A DNA stretch of 64,000 nucleotides from Micrasema longulum (GCA_022494885.1 JAGVSM010001282.1:62001-126000), one strand, 5' to 3'. Positions 1-10,644 are shown, numbered from the stretch's first letter. Made by a program: numbers and translations. The notes: generated from the letters alone by a model not told the origin.

Positions 1-480
1 CTATTGTACCTCGCTATTGTACCAAGGTTCGGAGGGAATATCTGGCTGGATATAAATTGCTTATTGATCAATTCTGTTTAAATTTTTTGTGTTCACACTG
101 TTTTTCATTATAAAATGTAATATTTGTATCATTGAAATAATATGCTTAAATTATATCTTTATTTTTTACAATAAACTTCTCTTACATGTCTAGGTTTATT
201 TAAAATATTTTAACTTCGTTCTTGCTCCATTAAGTTTAATTTAAAAAATTGTTACAATTTTTCATTTTTACAATATTAAGTTTGTTATTTTTTTAAATTA
301 TTTTGTTGTATTTTTTTTAGTTATTAAGTTTTGTCTTCCTATATATATTTTATTGTAAATCTTTCTGTTAAAAGGGTGCTATTAGGTTTTTGGTGGGTTT
401 TATCTGTTGGTGCCTATTTCAATTGATGTTTGATTTTTTTAACATTAGTTATATATTTATCATTACAATAATTGAACTTT
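1..480. other. AT-rich sequence without recognised gene
   Basis: T-rich, low-complexity sequence. The short open frames here are biased to Phe, Ile and Leu and match no family I recognise. It could be the degraded 3' untranslated region of a LINE on the plus strand, but no protein fragment supports that. Confidence 0.4.
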
Positions 481-484
481 GTTA

Positions 485-890
485 TGCAGAAAACAGCCAG
501 TCTACAATTTCGAAAAAATGTGAAATTGATGTTATCGGGTGCAGAAAAGTCAATTCTATGTTCTGCTTAAAACAGCCAGACAAAAAACTGTATTAATCAC
601 CTTCTGAAAATGGCGTCGATCACAAAAACGCCATTTCTTAATTTGTAGAAAACACCCACAGCACTAAGAAAATCTTATGGTACTTTAAAAATCATTAAAC
701 CTGGTTAAATACAAAATTAGATCCTTTTTTGTAATAAAGAAAAACTGATGTATTCGATGTTTATCATTTGTTAAAATCAAAAACATTCCAACAGTTGTGT
801 AGATTGGATTATTCACTCTTTTCATAAAAGTGCTATTATCTCAGTTTCACCTTTCTATGGCTGGCTACTTTCTGCAAAACTACGTTAAAT
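485..890 (+). repeat. Dispersed repeat I, copy 1
   Basis: Shares blocks with 20870-21190: an AAAACAGCCAG block, then AAAAACTGTATTAATCACC followed by TTCTGAAAAT, and near the other end a GGCTGG...TTTTCTGCAAAA block. The outer blocks look like an imperfect terminal inverted repeat (CTGCTTAAAACAGCCAG against CTGGCTACTTTCTGCAAAA), so an old non-autonomous DNA transposon is the likeliest identity. No coding potential. Confidence 0.45.
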
Positions 891-1590
891 TATTTTATGT
901 TATTTTTATGCATTTATTTTTGTTATCTATTTTTTGTGTCTATATTGTTATTCTTTTTTGTTTGTTCTTCGATCATGAAGTTATGATCAAATAATGTTTC
1001 GTTTTCATCGTTCCTTATTTTCGTCATTCTCTTTACACTTTCATTCAGACAATTATATTTTAAAATAGGCAGTATTTGCAGTACACCTGTTTTTCAACGC
1101 GTCCAAATGCGCTTAAAATGTTTTCATCCTTGAAATGCAAACAGTAAATTTGAACAACAAAAAGACTACGGGAGTTATTGAAAACAGGTGCGGGTGTATT
1201 TTGTGGACAATAGGCCCCGATGCGGGCGATTATCCCAACAAAAGATTAGGGTACCTACCTGGGTATTGAAATATTGGCTGCCATAATAGGCTCGATAATA
1301 GGGGGCGAACCCTCGAGACAAGCTTGAGCAACTCAAATGTGCACTGTGTCACGGTCACGTACGGTCTTGCAGAGACAAGGACCGTATTCTCCACTCTTTC
1401 GATTTTAAAGTCGTGTGCTCTTTTTCTACCACTAAAGATGTGATATTTTATAATACCGATCGACTAAAGGCCAATTGCATAAAAAAACGTTGGTTAAATA
1501 AAGTTTAAAGTTAATATACAGTTGCGTTTAAATCAAAATAGACAAAAGAGTTCGCACTAAAAAGTCGAATAAAACGACTCAGTTTACAAA
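891..1590. other. No feature seen
   Basis: AT-rich up to about 1080, then of more balanced composition. I see no convincing open reading frame, RNA gene or terminal repeat pair. Confidence 0.4.
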
Positions 1591-1639
1591 AATGCAACAA
1601 GAATTTAACTTTAAACTTTTTTTGACTAATCTTTTTTTA

Positions 1640-2150
1640 TGCAACTGGGGCTTAGTCATCTCGATCGCTTTGTCTTCTTCTTGCGGTGCCTTATCAGGTC
1701 TCCTTGACGTTGGTAAGCACTACAACGAAAACATCTCGGTCCTGCGCTACTCCGAGGCCAGGAACCAGGAGCCAGGACAACTGCTTGTTGGATGTACTCG
1801 TGATTAGTGATTATACTGTAGTGTTTTTTGGGAAAATATGACCAAAGTGGTTTCCCGTTGCCTTCTCTGATGGATTTTTCTGTCGGCGTTACCTTCCCTT
1901 AGCTGGTTGGTGCTGGTTTGGAGGCACCAGAAATTTGACTTTTATCCTCTCGTTATCTGCTGTGATCACACACCGTTATAAGTGTGATCCCATTGCCCAG
2001 GGTTCGTGACGTGGACGCTAACGAGTTGAACCGGTCAGTAGTGTTGCCGGTGGAATGCAACTGGGCATTCGCAGCATTCAATAGAATCACACCCTCAAGA
2101 AAGATCTGACTCTCTGTGACCCTACCAATGGTTCGAACCCCTTTGCAAAA
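1640..2150. repeat. GC-richer segment, unclassified
   Basis: Clearly richer in G and C than its surroundings, with sharp transitions to AT-rich flanks. A 71-codon open frame (1592-1807, plus) runs partly through it but matches no protein I know. A tRNA-box-B-like GGTTCGAACCC lies at about 2131-2141. The segment could be a dispersed repeat or an exonic remnant. No second copy is visible in the window, so the class stays open. Confidence 0.3.
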
Positions 2151-2435
2151 CAATAAAATATTTATTTATCTAATGATTCACTTTGATTCTGCGTTATTAT
2201 TTTATTTTTAAATTTTGTTAATTGGTAATAAAGAAAAGGCGTCCATCTACATCTACACAGAATCTTATGACTAGCAGGGTGGATGTGAAATATTGTTTTT
2301 AAAGTAGGTTTTACACTGCAAAACTTCATTGTATTTGAGAACCAATGTAGTGTTCTATTCACCACTGGGCGCGGAAAAGAAATGATGACCGTAACGGTAT
2401 TATGACATATGAAATACACAAACACCTAAATTTGG

Positions 2436-2830
2436 TGCAATAGACAGGGAAAACATTTTTGAGAAGGTAAAATGGAATTCAAGGCATTTATAGGGCTTAT
2501 GACGTGTCATTCATCATTTTGTCTATATTTAAACATCCACATTTTCTCAACTCTGTTGTTTTAAACCTTTATCGTGTGGATGAGATTCATCCGGCTTAAT
2601 CATTTCACCAACGAAAACATGGAATGGTGAATATTACACAATGTGTAAAGAGGGTAACTAAAACTAACCAATGACAGGTCATGAGCCTTTTAAATGCGTT
2701 GACTTCCATATTCTCTTCTCCAAAATATTCTCCCTCTCTCTTGCAACAAATTTTGATCTAAAAAACTCCCTAGGCAAGAAATCCAGTATGTCTACAAACA
2801 TTTAGACATACACAACACATTGTTAAATAT
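2436..2830 (+). mobile_element. Foldback MITE family F, long palindromic copy
   Basis: The left arm starts at GGGAAAACATTTTTGAGAAG and contains a diverged GGGCTTATGACGTGTCATT core. The right arm near 2650-2740 carries the inverted counterpart (AATGACAGGTCATGAGCC ... TTCTCCAAAATATTCTCCCT). Between them lies the unique segment with GATTCATCCGGCTTAATC in forward orientation. After the right arm comes the family's distal block (CTCCCTAGGCAAGAAATCC ... TTTAGACATAC). It has no coding capacity and is presumably mobilised in trans. Confidence 0.75.
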
Positions 2831-2834
2831 AAAA

Positions 2835-3720
2835 ACATAAATTATTATTTTCTTAAACTCTTAAATATCAAATGTAATTCTACCTACATATATTGTGCAA
2901 TTCTGTACCTAATTGAAGATTTATACATATATAATTTTATCGAGGAATATCTACAAAGTATTTTTGTTGAATTACCTATTAAAATAACCAACTTTTAAAA
3001 TTATTTTGAAATCAATGTTGTATAAAATATTTTTGAGTAGGTATGTGGAAATACATAACTCTAACTTTTTCACCAGTTGCACATTTCTCGATATAAACAG
3101 GTTGTCATTTCCTGCAATAAAAATATTTAGTTCGTTTAAATTGAATCACTCGCTATTCAAAGGTTTTCACGAAATGTGACTGTTTGAAACCTGTGTCGCA
3201 GGCTAAACAACGTCGAATGCTTCTAAATACCGTCAATTATGTCGACAAAAGTAGCGTGCGAGATTCAAGAATGAAATAATTTGCCAATATACAGAAGTCG
3301 CATACGACGCGACGGCGACGTGCGACTTGAGACTTGAAAGGGGAGCGAGTACCTACAGCATAAGCCCCGGGCCCTGACTCGCGTCACAGGAACCATTTTA
3401 AATAACATGCTAAGATCCTTTTCTGGCATTATTTTTTGTGCATTTTCTTTTTACAAAAGGTTCGTCAACAAAACAGAACGGAAAACTTTTTGAGTAAAAA
3501 AGTATGAAGAAATTGTTTACCTTATCGCTATTCCCAACCGCACATAGTAAATTATGTATGGGTCACTTCTCTGTCACGTATCACGTCAATTGCAGAGTAG
3601 GACAGGTATATACTTAATATTTTAATTTTAGCACCAAACCAATGCCAATGGGCCAATGGATTGTGGTAAAATGCTTTTTTAAATTTTATTTTAATAAATA
3701 TTTCACACATTTACATTTAT
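2835..3720. other. No gene seen
   Basis: Mostly AT-rich. A CG-rich patch at 3300-3380 (ATACGACGCGACGGCGACG) resembles one at 11811-11845, so it may be a short shared repeat. No reading frame or RNA structure could be supported. Confidence 0.35.
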
Positions 3721-3821
3721 TTCTGTGCATTTTTTAGACCACAAGAGGCCAGAAGGTTCAATTACAGTAGTGAATTACATAGTAGAACACCCAGGATTGA
3801 TAAAAATCACATTTATTTTTT

Positions 3822-3900
3822 GCGTTCCCACCGAGAATCGAACAGGGAAACTCCTGTGCGTGAGTCGAGCGTTTTTACCATTACACCACGGAGACCGCCT
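3822..3900 (-). mobile_element. tRNA-derived SINE head (SINE3-like)
   Basis: On the minus strand there is a box-A-like CCGTGGTGTAATGG and a box-B-like TGTTCGATTCTC at tRNA-like spacing. The 5' and 3' ends do not pair as an acceptor stem, so this is a SINE promoter head and not a functional tRNA gene. Confidence 0.6.
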
Positions 3901-3954
3901 AATAAATAGAGTTATCTTCAACATAGTACAACAAAGATGAAGAACATAAAAAAA

Positions 3955-4095
3955 AGGCAATATAGAAGTCCAGGCATCTACAGGGCTTATGACCTGTCAT
4001 TGGCTGGTTTAAGTGGCCACGTTACACACTGTGTAACATTCACCATTCTGCCCATATTTGAACATCTATATTACTTCAATTATTTCATATGTTGA
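3955..4095 (+). mobile_element. Foldback MITE family F, left half only
   Basis: Contains the family arm (GGGCTTATGACCTGTCATTG, then GGTTTAAGTGGCCAC), the ACACACTGTGTAACATTCACC block and the start of the unique segment. It stops before the GATTCATCCGG block and has no right arm. Confidence 0.75.
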
Positions 4096-4117
4096 TGTTT
4101 GTGATGAAAATTGAAAA

Positions 4118-4470
4118 ATTTAGAGTTATCTTCAATTGTCCGTACGGTAAAATCGAAATTTCAGTTCGAAAATGTGTATAATTGTGTAAAAATTTGGAAT
4201 CCTATTAACAGTGTCTAAAATAAATATATGAAAATATTTCTATTTTTTTTATCAAAAAAATATATTTTACTTTATAGACTAGGGACCTCACTTATAGGTA
4301 TAAAGATACGCCTAGACATAGGGGTAAAATAAGGATGGAAATAACATCACAAGGATGGTACTCCCGTCCGTATTCTGCCACTAAACCTAGACGTAACTTT
4401 ATGTCAAGTTTCTGAGCAAGGCCCAATTGATAAGTCTGTCAACTTTACATCGTAATTGGGGCTAATTTTT
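4118..4470. mobile_element. MITE family G, interrupted by MITE D
   Basis: The left end has AGAGTTATCTTCAATTGTC. The right end (AATTGATAAGTCTGTCAACT, then TTACATCGTAATTGGGGCT) matches the right end of the copy at 21360-21482. The two ends are separated by about 140 extra bases (4283-4421) that match a different MITE at 63380-63520. This reads as a G element carrying a nested D element. No coding capacity. Confidence 0.55.
4283..4421. mobile_element. MITE D, nested copy
   Basis: Imperfect terminal inverted repeat: CACTTATAGGTATAAAGATA at the left pairs with a degenerate TTATGTCAAGTTTCTGAG at the right. TACGCCTAGACATAGGGG and CCTAGACGTAACTTTATG lie just inside the ends. The same architecture recurs at 63380-63520. 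Confidence 0.55.
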
Positions 4471-4497
4471 CCGTTTAGGAGACAGCGAGATAGAGCC

Positions 4498-4840
4498 TTA
4501 GGCTGATGGAAACTCTTTTAGCGGGTCTAACTTCGTGTAGCCAGACATCCACTTGTCCATCTTTCTTGGAGCCGTTTCTGTACCACACGATGTCTCCTTC
4601 CCCGTGGGGTAGGGGCTATCGGGCAGCCACTGTTCCCTACCAGGTATAAGCACCTTAAAGTGCTTTCGGAAGTTGAATTCCATAGTCATTACATCCGATG
4701 GCATAGTTAACATCGGATTATCGGTGAGGTATTGCTGCAAATTCCTTATCGTTCTGGACTTACAGTTGACATTGCCTGACTCCATCGCACGTAACATGGT
4801 CACGCCCGCCTACATCTGTACATGGACGATGGACGTGTAG
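4498..4840 (-). mobile_element. RNase-H LINE remnant
   Basis: A 101-residue minus-strand open frame ends in a segment (TETAPRKMDKW ... GYTKLDPLKEFP) that matches the translation at 57700-57790. There, read in the alternative frame, it gives the start of an RNase H domain (IVWFTNGSKKDG). This is therefore a short, frameshifted piece of the same RT/RNase-H non-LTR retrotransposon family, cut off at both ends. Not functional. Confidence 0.6.
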
Positions 4841-4859
4841 AGGATTTAGGCATATTAAC

Positions 4860-4935
4860 AGTATTATTAATACTATTATTATAACTTATATAGAGCCATT
4901 TTCGTAATGTAATACATCAAGGGCACTTTACAAAG
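4860..4935 (+). repeat. Dispersed repeat H, copy 1
   Basis: Contains AACTTATATAGAGCCATTTT followed by CGTAATGTAATACATCAAGGGC. It recurs at 41702-41775 and, degraded, at 61487-61545. All three follow a TA/TAT microsatellite, as is common for a retroelement terminus. Parent element unknown. Confidence 0.55.
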
Positions 4936-5027
4936 TGATTCATTGAATACTAATTTTAATTAGAATTATATTTTTAAATTTTATTTTATAACTTTTTGGG
5001 CTATGCCCATGTTAAGCCATAATAATT

Positions 5028-5386
5028 GAGATGGGTAGAATTTTTGTTTCAAGATTATGGATATTCGAGCGTTTACAGGGCCTATGACCTGTCATAGGTT
5101 GGGTTCAAGTGGCCACTTTTATGTAGGTACTCTACACCATTCCCCATTCCGCTTATTAGCGAATATCCATATCGGTGACATTTTTGGTTTTTGTATATAT
5201 GTCATGAAACAAGGAAAGCTTTCGCTAGCGCGTTTGGAGCGCCATCTATGTATTTGATATTGAGGTTAAGTATTAAAGCAAATTACTTTGCAAAGTAATT
5301 TGCACTTGAACCCAACCTATGACAGGTCATAAGCCCTGTAAACGCTCGAATATCCATAATCTTGAAACAAAAATTCTACCCATCTC
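5028..5386. mobile_element. Palindromic MITE, subfamily related to F
   Basis: Near-perfect inverted arms of about 90 bp: GAGATGGGTAGAATTTTTG at the left pairs with CAAAAATTCTACCCATCTC at the right. Within the arms the core CAGGGCCTATGACCTGTCAT, then GTTCAAGTGGCCAC, is clearly related to family F, but the outer ~50 bp are unlike F. The central ~170 bp are unrelated to other copies and have no reading frame. Confidence 0.8.
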
Positions 5387-5389
5387 TGT

Positions 5390-6420
5390 ACCTACTCCCC
5401 CTTGGGATAAAACCCAGAATTGTGTGTGTATAAATATGTAAATATATATATACACATACCAAAAATAATATTGCATAATAATTGACACTAAAAACATGTG
5501 ATGTAATAGAATATCAATCTAGAAAAACAAAACAACAAGTATAAATAATAAACAATAAAATTCTAAAGATAACACAAAAAAAGAATCAGATATAAATTTT
5601 ACATATTTACTAGTTACATACATAATTAAATATACAAAATAATACAGAAACAAGATTGAAATGATAATTGAGATTTGATTTCTACAAACTCACTGTATAC
5701 TACATTAAGAAAGAAAGAAAGAAAAATAATAAGCCAATTCACAGGGTATTTAATATTTGATGCAATTTTTTTCACTTCCATCTTGATTGGTTTGATAAAA
5801 TGACCGTAATATGTACAATGCAATACTGAAAATCATTTCTACTTTGTATTTTTAAATTGTGTATTTATTATGCACATCATATGCAACGTGGGGCTCCAGT
5901 CTCCAGTCTCCAGGTGTGGTGAGTAACAGTTGTACTCGGCTCAAAACAATTAAACCGCGCTAACTCGTAAATCAATCAATACTTCGAAAACATGGTCACG
6001 GTCGTGATATCACTTTCAAAGACTAACTTATGCAATTATGCCATACAAATATTTGAAAAATAAGAGAAAAATATGTTTACAATAAGATAAAACAATATTT
6101 ACTGAGTTTTAAAAATATGATCCAGTCAAACTGAAAAAAATGTTATTAGAACAGGTTTTTTTACTTGTTTGATAACTTGTGTCCTTTTAAAATTATATCG
6201 TAATCAAAAAGCTGTTTACGTAATAAGACCTTTAAATTATTGTTGTTTTACACTAAAAGTCATTAAGCCTGCTGGCCTGTTGGAGTGCAAAAAATAGATT
6301 AATGGTTTGGCCCATCATGCGATACAAAATTATTTGTATTTTTTATTTATAAAACGCTGAGTTAGAGAGAGATGTAGTACCGCGGAGAAACACGATCTTT
6401 ATTACGGGGTTCATTGATCA
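5390..6420. other. No gene seen
   Basis: AT-rich sequence with a short GAAA run near 5707-5725. No coding frame, RNA gene or repeat pair could be supported. Confidence 0.4.
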
Positions 6421-6424
6421 TTTT

Positions 6425-6625
6425 ATCGATGCGTTCTCAAAAAGAGACACCCGGGGGGTAAAAGAAGGATCGGAAGACCCAGACTAAGATGACGTAAAAA
6501 AAGGTGCAGCGCAGCTTCCACAAGTTGCAAATTGGAAAATGGCGGCCGAGGACAGGCGGAGTCGGAGGCAAAAGTTAAAGGAGGCTGAGGCTCGATGTGG
6601 GCTGTAGCGCCGTCGAAGAAGATGT
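6425..6625 (+). mobile_element. LINE ORF2 C-terminal scrap
   Basis: A plus-strand reading in shifting frames gives a Gly-Arg-Pro patch (RRIGRP) followed by VANWKMAAEDRRSW and EARCGL. That is the usual C-terminal pattern of endonuclease/RT LINEs in insects (Gly-Arg-Pro, Trp, Ala-x-Asp-Arg, Trp, Gly-Leu). Frameshifts and an in-frame stop show that it is dead. GC content is above the surroundings. The antisense open frame at 6423-6671 is a shadow. Confidence 0.5.
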
Positions 6626-7095
6626 TCTTAAAAAAGAATTTAAATTTACCGAATGACTGGAGTAAAGACATCTCGAATTAATCAGTTCAGTCCCTGGTAT
6701 CTAGATTAAGAAAACTGTCATGTCTTTAGCTCACTCAGAAACATCCTGGATGTCAGCACTCTCAAAAATGTCTACTTTTGCGCTTTTCCAATCCGTGGCT
6801 GCCTATGGAAATGTAGTTCCACCAAGTTGATTCATAAATATAACCTAGTAACTGTGGAATAGCAAAAATATGGATATTCAACAATTTGGCCCTTACGGGG
6901 TTTTGAAATTTGACAGACGCGATGTGTAGACTTGTGTATGTAGTTCGCGGTGTACTTGGTCGATTACAGCAGTGTACATGCGAATCTTTGTCAGTATAGT
7001 GCACACATACACGCCGTGTGCCATGTCATGTCGTGTCAGTAAGACAGTGTGTGATGAAGGCACGTAGGCGTCAACATATCACGACTTCATCCCAT

Positions 7096-7125
7096 CGCAC
7101 CTCGCACCTCGCACCTCGCACCTCG
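7096..7125. repeat. 7-bp tandem repeat (CGCACCT)n
   Basis: About four copies of CGCACCT in a row, in a locally GC-richer patch. A simple tandem repeat with no other visible role. Confidence 0.8.
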
Positions 7126-7129
7126 AGCG

Positions 7130-7845
7130 TAAAACCGTAGCATGTGCAAATAGTGTGCTTCAGTTAGAAGATTTCACTTAGCTTAAAAACGGAGTTTTTT
7201 TGCGTTTTTTTTCCCTTTTGCGCTTGTGATAAATGTAATTGTTTTGTAGGGTCAAAGCACCAGTAAATGACCACCCCCAGTAAATGACCATTGGTTAATA
7301 AAACACAATATTGTAAGAATTGCTAAATTTGTCCAGTCAAAAAACTTTTAACACTAGAAACTATAACAAAAGCGGTAGGCAGACACATCGTTTGTTTAGA
7401 AATTAATCTATCAGTTTTAAACTGTGAGTTGTCAAAAGGTAATAGTGCGTCTTCCCGTTATTGTTCTGAGATTGATAGTATGTTTTTATAAAGAAAAGTG
7501 TGGTTAGTGTTTTATTTTATGCTATTTCTTATGTAATTCATTGAATATATCCACATTTTAATGTGTTAGGGTGTTTTATAATGTTATGATGTGACTAAAT
7601 CTCAGTATTATTTTTACTGGGGTATTAGTGGTCATTCACTGGTGATTCTGCTATTTTTTTTAAGTAATGATAATAGTAATACTCGTATTTCAATAGAAAA
7701 GTAAAAGTATTTAGTAAAATAATTGTGTTTTTTATTGTTTTATTTTATTTTGTACGCTTAAATAATGAAATTTATACCTTTAATGTGGATTTCACTACAA
7801 GCCGAACCTTAAACGGTCATTCATTAGTGCTTTGACCCTATTTTT
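7130..7845. other. No gene seen
   Basis: A poly-T stretch near 7196-7212 and AT-rich sequence follow the short tandem repeat. The phrase CAGTAAATGACCA occurs twice in tandem at 7261-7291, a tiny direct repeat. Confidence 0.4.
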
Positions 7846-7849
7846 TTTT

Positions 7850-8356
7850 TTTTTTTTTATTTATTTTTTTTATTTTTTTTTTTATTTAAATTTTATTGAT
7901 AAACCCTTACGGGTTACATACATTTAACAAAATATTTTCACTTTTAAAATTCACATTCTACTGTTAATAATAATATTTTTAACATCTTTTGTGAAGGTTG
8001 TCTGGTAGTTTATTGTATTATTTCAGTCCATGGTTTATAAGTCTCGATTGTCCTTTTCTCGTTTTAAAAGATTGTTTATGATATTTTTCGGATATTCTCG
8101 TATTGTGTTCATGTTTACCACAATTTTTTTCAAGTTTTAATTCTTCGTCTACAATTACATCAGTGGCTAATTTATGAATAAATTTTAAAGATTCTAGTTT
8201 AAAGAGTTCAGTTACATTTAATTGTTTAGTTTGTTCAAAAAGTTCTTTCGTTGCTGTTAGATAAGGTAGGTCATATACTAACTTTAATATTTTATTTTGC
8301 TGTCTTTGTAGTCTGTTTATGTCATTTTGATTTCCTGTTCCCCATAGTAGTTGCAT
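7850..8356 (-). mobile_element. LINE (Jockey/CR1-like) 3' end, family a
   Basis: The minus-strand open frame of 112 residues begins WGTGNQNDINRLQRQQNKIL and continues with LPYLTATKELFEQTKQL, the typical C-terminal region of Jockey/CR1-type reverse transcriptases downstream of the RT domain. The frame stops inside the family's conserved sequence. It is followed by a 3' region ending in ACCCGTAAGGGTTTATCAAT and an A-rich tail at 7850-7900. It is 5'-truncated, the normal outcome of target-primed reverse transcription. A second copy lies head-to-head at 8468-8815. Confidence 0.75.
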
Positions 8357-8467
8357 TTAAACCTCAAAAATTATTTCAGTTTTGCCGTAGAGTAATAATT
8401 CGCTACCGGCTAATAAAGACGTAATAGAGCTAATAAATACGCACAAAAACCATTATCGTAAATATAA

Positions 8468-8815
8468 CTGAACTCTTTCAACTAGAATCATTAAAATTTA
8501 TACATAAATTAGCCACTAATGTAATTGTAGACGAAGAACTAAAACTTGTAAAAAATTGTAGTCAACACGGACATAATACGAGAATATCAGAAAATCTCAT
8601 ATGCAACTTTCTAAAACAAGACAAGGACAATCAAGACTAAACAACCAGGGACTGAAATTATACAATAAACTACCAGACAAAACTAAACAAAAGATACAGA
8701 CAAACTTTTCAAAAGATGTAAAAAATATTATTTTGAACAACAGGGTATGAATAAAAAATGTTTTTTTTTTATCCGTAGGGGTTTATAAATAAATTTTCAA
8801 AAAAAAAAAAAACAT
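8468..8815 (+). mobile_element. LINE 3' end, family a, second copy
   Basis: The plus strand matches the minus-strand element at 7850-8356 over the C-terminal coding stretch (LFQLESLKFIHKLATNVIVD) and the 3' end (ATCCGTAGGGGTTTATAAAT, then poly-A at 8797-8812). The coding frame is broken. Both copies keep their own 3' ends and tails, so they look like two independent insertions in opposite orientation, not one element with an inverted 5' part. Confidence 0.7.
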
Positions 8816-9418
8816 CAAATCTTATAGCTGAATCACCATTTTTTGCAAAATCGGGCATGTTTTTTATAATTATTATACCCATTTGACTGCAAAGAGTACA
8901 GGTAGATAGATAATATATAATATACACTATATTAGTTTACAAAATGAATATGTTATTTGAGAAGTATATTGGTACATGTACGAACTAATACCTAAATATG
9001 AGTTGTTATGAAATAATACAATTTTAAAAAAAATTGCAGTTCGTTGACCCGTTTGCCAAGACCATAATTATTTGTTATTATAATTTGATATGATTTCCCC
9101 ACTCCCCTCCCGCGCCGTGCATTCGAAAGTAATGATCTTTTACCAACTTGTTCTAGCGTTAGGTATAATGGTACCAACAAGTTACAAAAGCAGGCAGTAC
9201 TAATGAAATAATTAGCATTAGCATCGTGAAACTATATGAAATAATAATAGTATTAGCAAATTGTAATTAAAGTTAAAAACATTTTGACCATGCGATACAC
9301 AATACTTCTAATCGGGTTAGATTTTCGGCAACGGCGACTTTTTACTGCAATATTTCATTAATTATCCATATTTTTAGTTCCTGTGTTTAGATGTTTGCAA
9401 AAAAATTTTAATTTAATA
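8816..9418. other. No gene seen
   Basis: AT-rich; the short minus-strand frame at 8992-9180 has no recognisable content. Confidence 0.4.
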
Positions 9419-9420
9419 AA

Positions 9421-9620
9421 ATAAATAAAACAACTTTGTTTTTAACCACTAATTCTTATTTTTCACCGACCGGTTTCAAAGCAAACAAGCTTCTTTGTCA
9501 AGGTTTACGTAACTAATGTAACTAATGTTACGTAAACCTTGACAAAGAATCTTGTTTGCTTTGAAACCGGTCGGTGAAAAATAAAAATTAGTGGTTAAAA
9601 ACAAAGTTGTTTTATTTATT
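9421..9620. mobile_element. 200-bp near-perfect palindromic MITE
   Basis: The arms of about 93-95 bp are almost identical inverted copies around a centre near 9520. ATAAATAAAACAACTTTGTT at the left end pairs with CAAAGTTGTTTTATTTATT at the right end, and the inner CACCGACCGGTTTCAAAG pairs with CTTTGAAACCGGTCGGTG. The few mismatches point to recent insertion or continuing arm homogenisation. The loop is only about 13 bp. No coding capacity. Confidence 0.85.
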
Positions 9621-9639
9621 TTATAACCACAAAGTTAGT

Positions 9640-10140
9640 GCTTCAAATATAAAATTTAAATTTCTTTATTAATGTTTTTTTTTTCTTTTCTTTTCTTGAT
9701 TTTTTTTTAAAGTACAAAATATTTCTCTTATCAACTTTTTTTATCAGTATGTATTTGTTTGTATATTTATATAAGTTACCTAAGTAGTAGTTTTAAATAA
9801 TAATACATGTAATTTAAAAAAGAAAAATCTTCGTTTAGCGTTATTCAAAATTAATTTAATTTTTTAATTAATATGTGTTGCTTTCTTACTTGTATTTTTT
9901 GTAGGCTCAAAATATTTCCAAATATTCAATTTTTCAAGTATTTTTATAACTAGTAATATAATTTTTAAATCGTGTATCTTTTTCTTTGACTCCTTAATTT
10001 GTAAATAACTGTTTAGTAATAATTTGTTTTAAATACTATATTTAACTTATTCCACCTACATGTATGTATTTTAATATGTTCAACTTATATGTAAAAGGCA
10101 CTAAGTGCCGTTTATTTCAATAAAATAAAATAAATACTGG
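9640..10140 (+). mobile_element. Possible LINE 3' untranslated region
   Basis: AT-rich sequence that closes with AAAGGCACTAAGTGCCGTTT, then ATTTCAATAAAATAAAATAAAT at 10096-10134. A short hairpin followed by an AATAAA-type repeat is the usual appearance of an insect LINE terminus. No protein fragment was recognised upstream, so the assignment rests on the tail alone. Confidence 0.35.
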
Positions 10141-10344
10141 AACAAACCCCCTAGAATATTTCAACGATACGAATACAAATATTAGCTTCTATATTGTATA
10201 AATTAAATTTTCTGTTCAATTATTTCAAACTACATCTTCAACTGTAAATTTGATCTAGATTTCCAACCGCTCATGCGTTCTGTAACTGCAGAACATCTTG
10301 TAATCTAGATTCTATCTGTAAACGGTTGCTTTTTATTTAAATTT

Positions 10345-10640
10345 ATTTCAACAGAAAGGGACAACATTTTTGAGAAGGGAATATGGAATTCTAGGCATTT
10401 ACAGGGCTTATGACCTGTCATTGGCTGGTTTAAGTGGCCCCTTTACACACTGTGTGACATTCACCATTCTGCCCATGTTTGAACATTCCACATTTCCTCA
10501 ACTCTTCCATCTGTTGACTTTTGTGAAGTAAAAGAGCTGAAACCTTTATCACGTGGGTGAGATTCATCCGGCTTATTATGAATAACTCCCTAGACAGGAA
10601 ATCCAGCCAATCTGCAAGCATTCGGAAATACTTAAAGATT
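10345..10640 (+). mobile_element. Foldback MITE family F, single-arm copy
   Basis: Complete left arm (TTTTTGAGAAGGGAATATGG, GGGCTTATGACCTGTCATTG), then ACACACTGTGTGACATTCACC, the unique segment with CATCTGTTGACTTTTGTGAAG and GTGGGTGAGATTCATCCGGC, and directly the distal block CTCCCTAGACAGGAAATCCAG. The right arm is missing, so this is an internal-deletion form. Confidence 0.8.
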
Positions 10641-10644
10641 GTTT

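Noticed and set aside
3822..3900. tRNA gene on the minus strand
   Set aside because: Acceptor ends do not pair; treated as a SINE head.
7850..8815. Single LINE with a twin-priming 5' inversion
   Set aside because: Both arms contain the 3' end and an A-rich tail, so two separate insertions explain it better.
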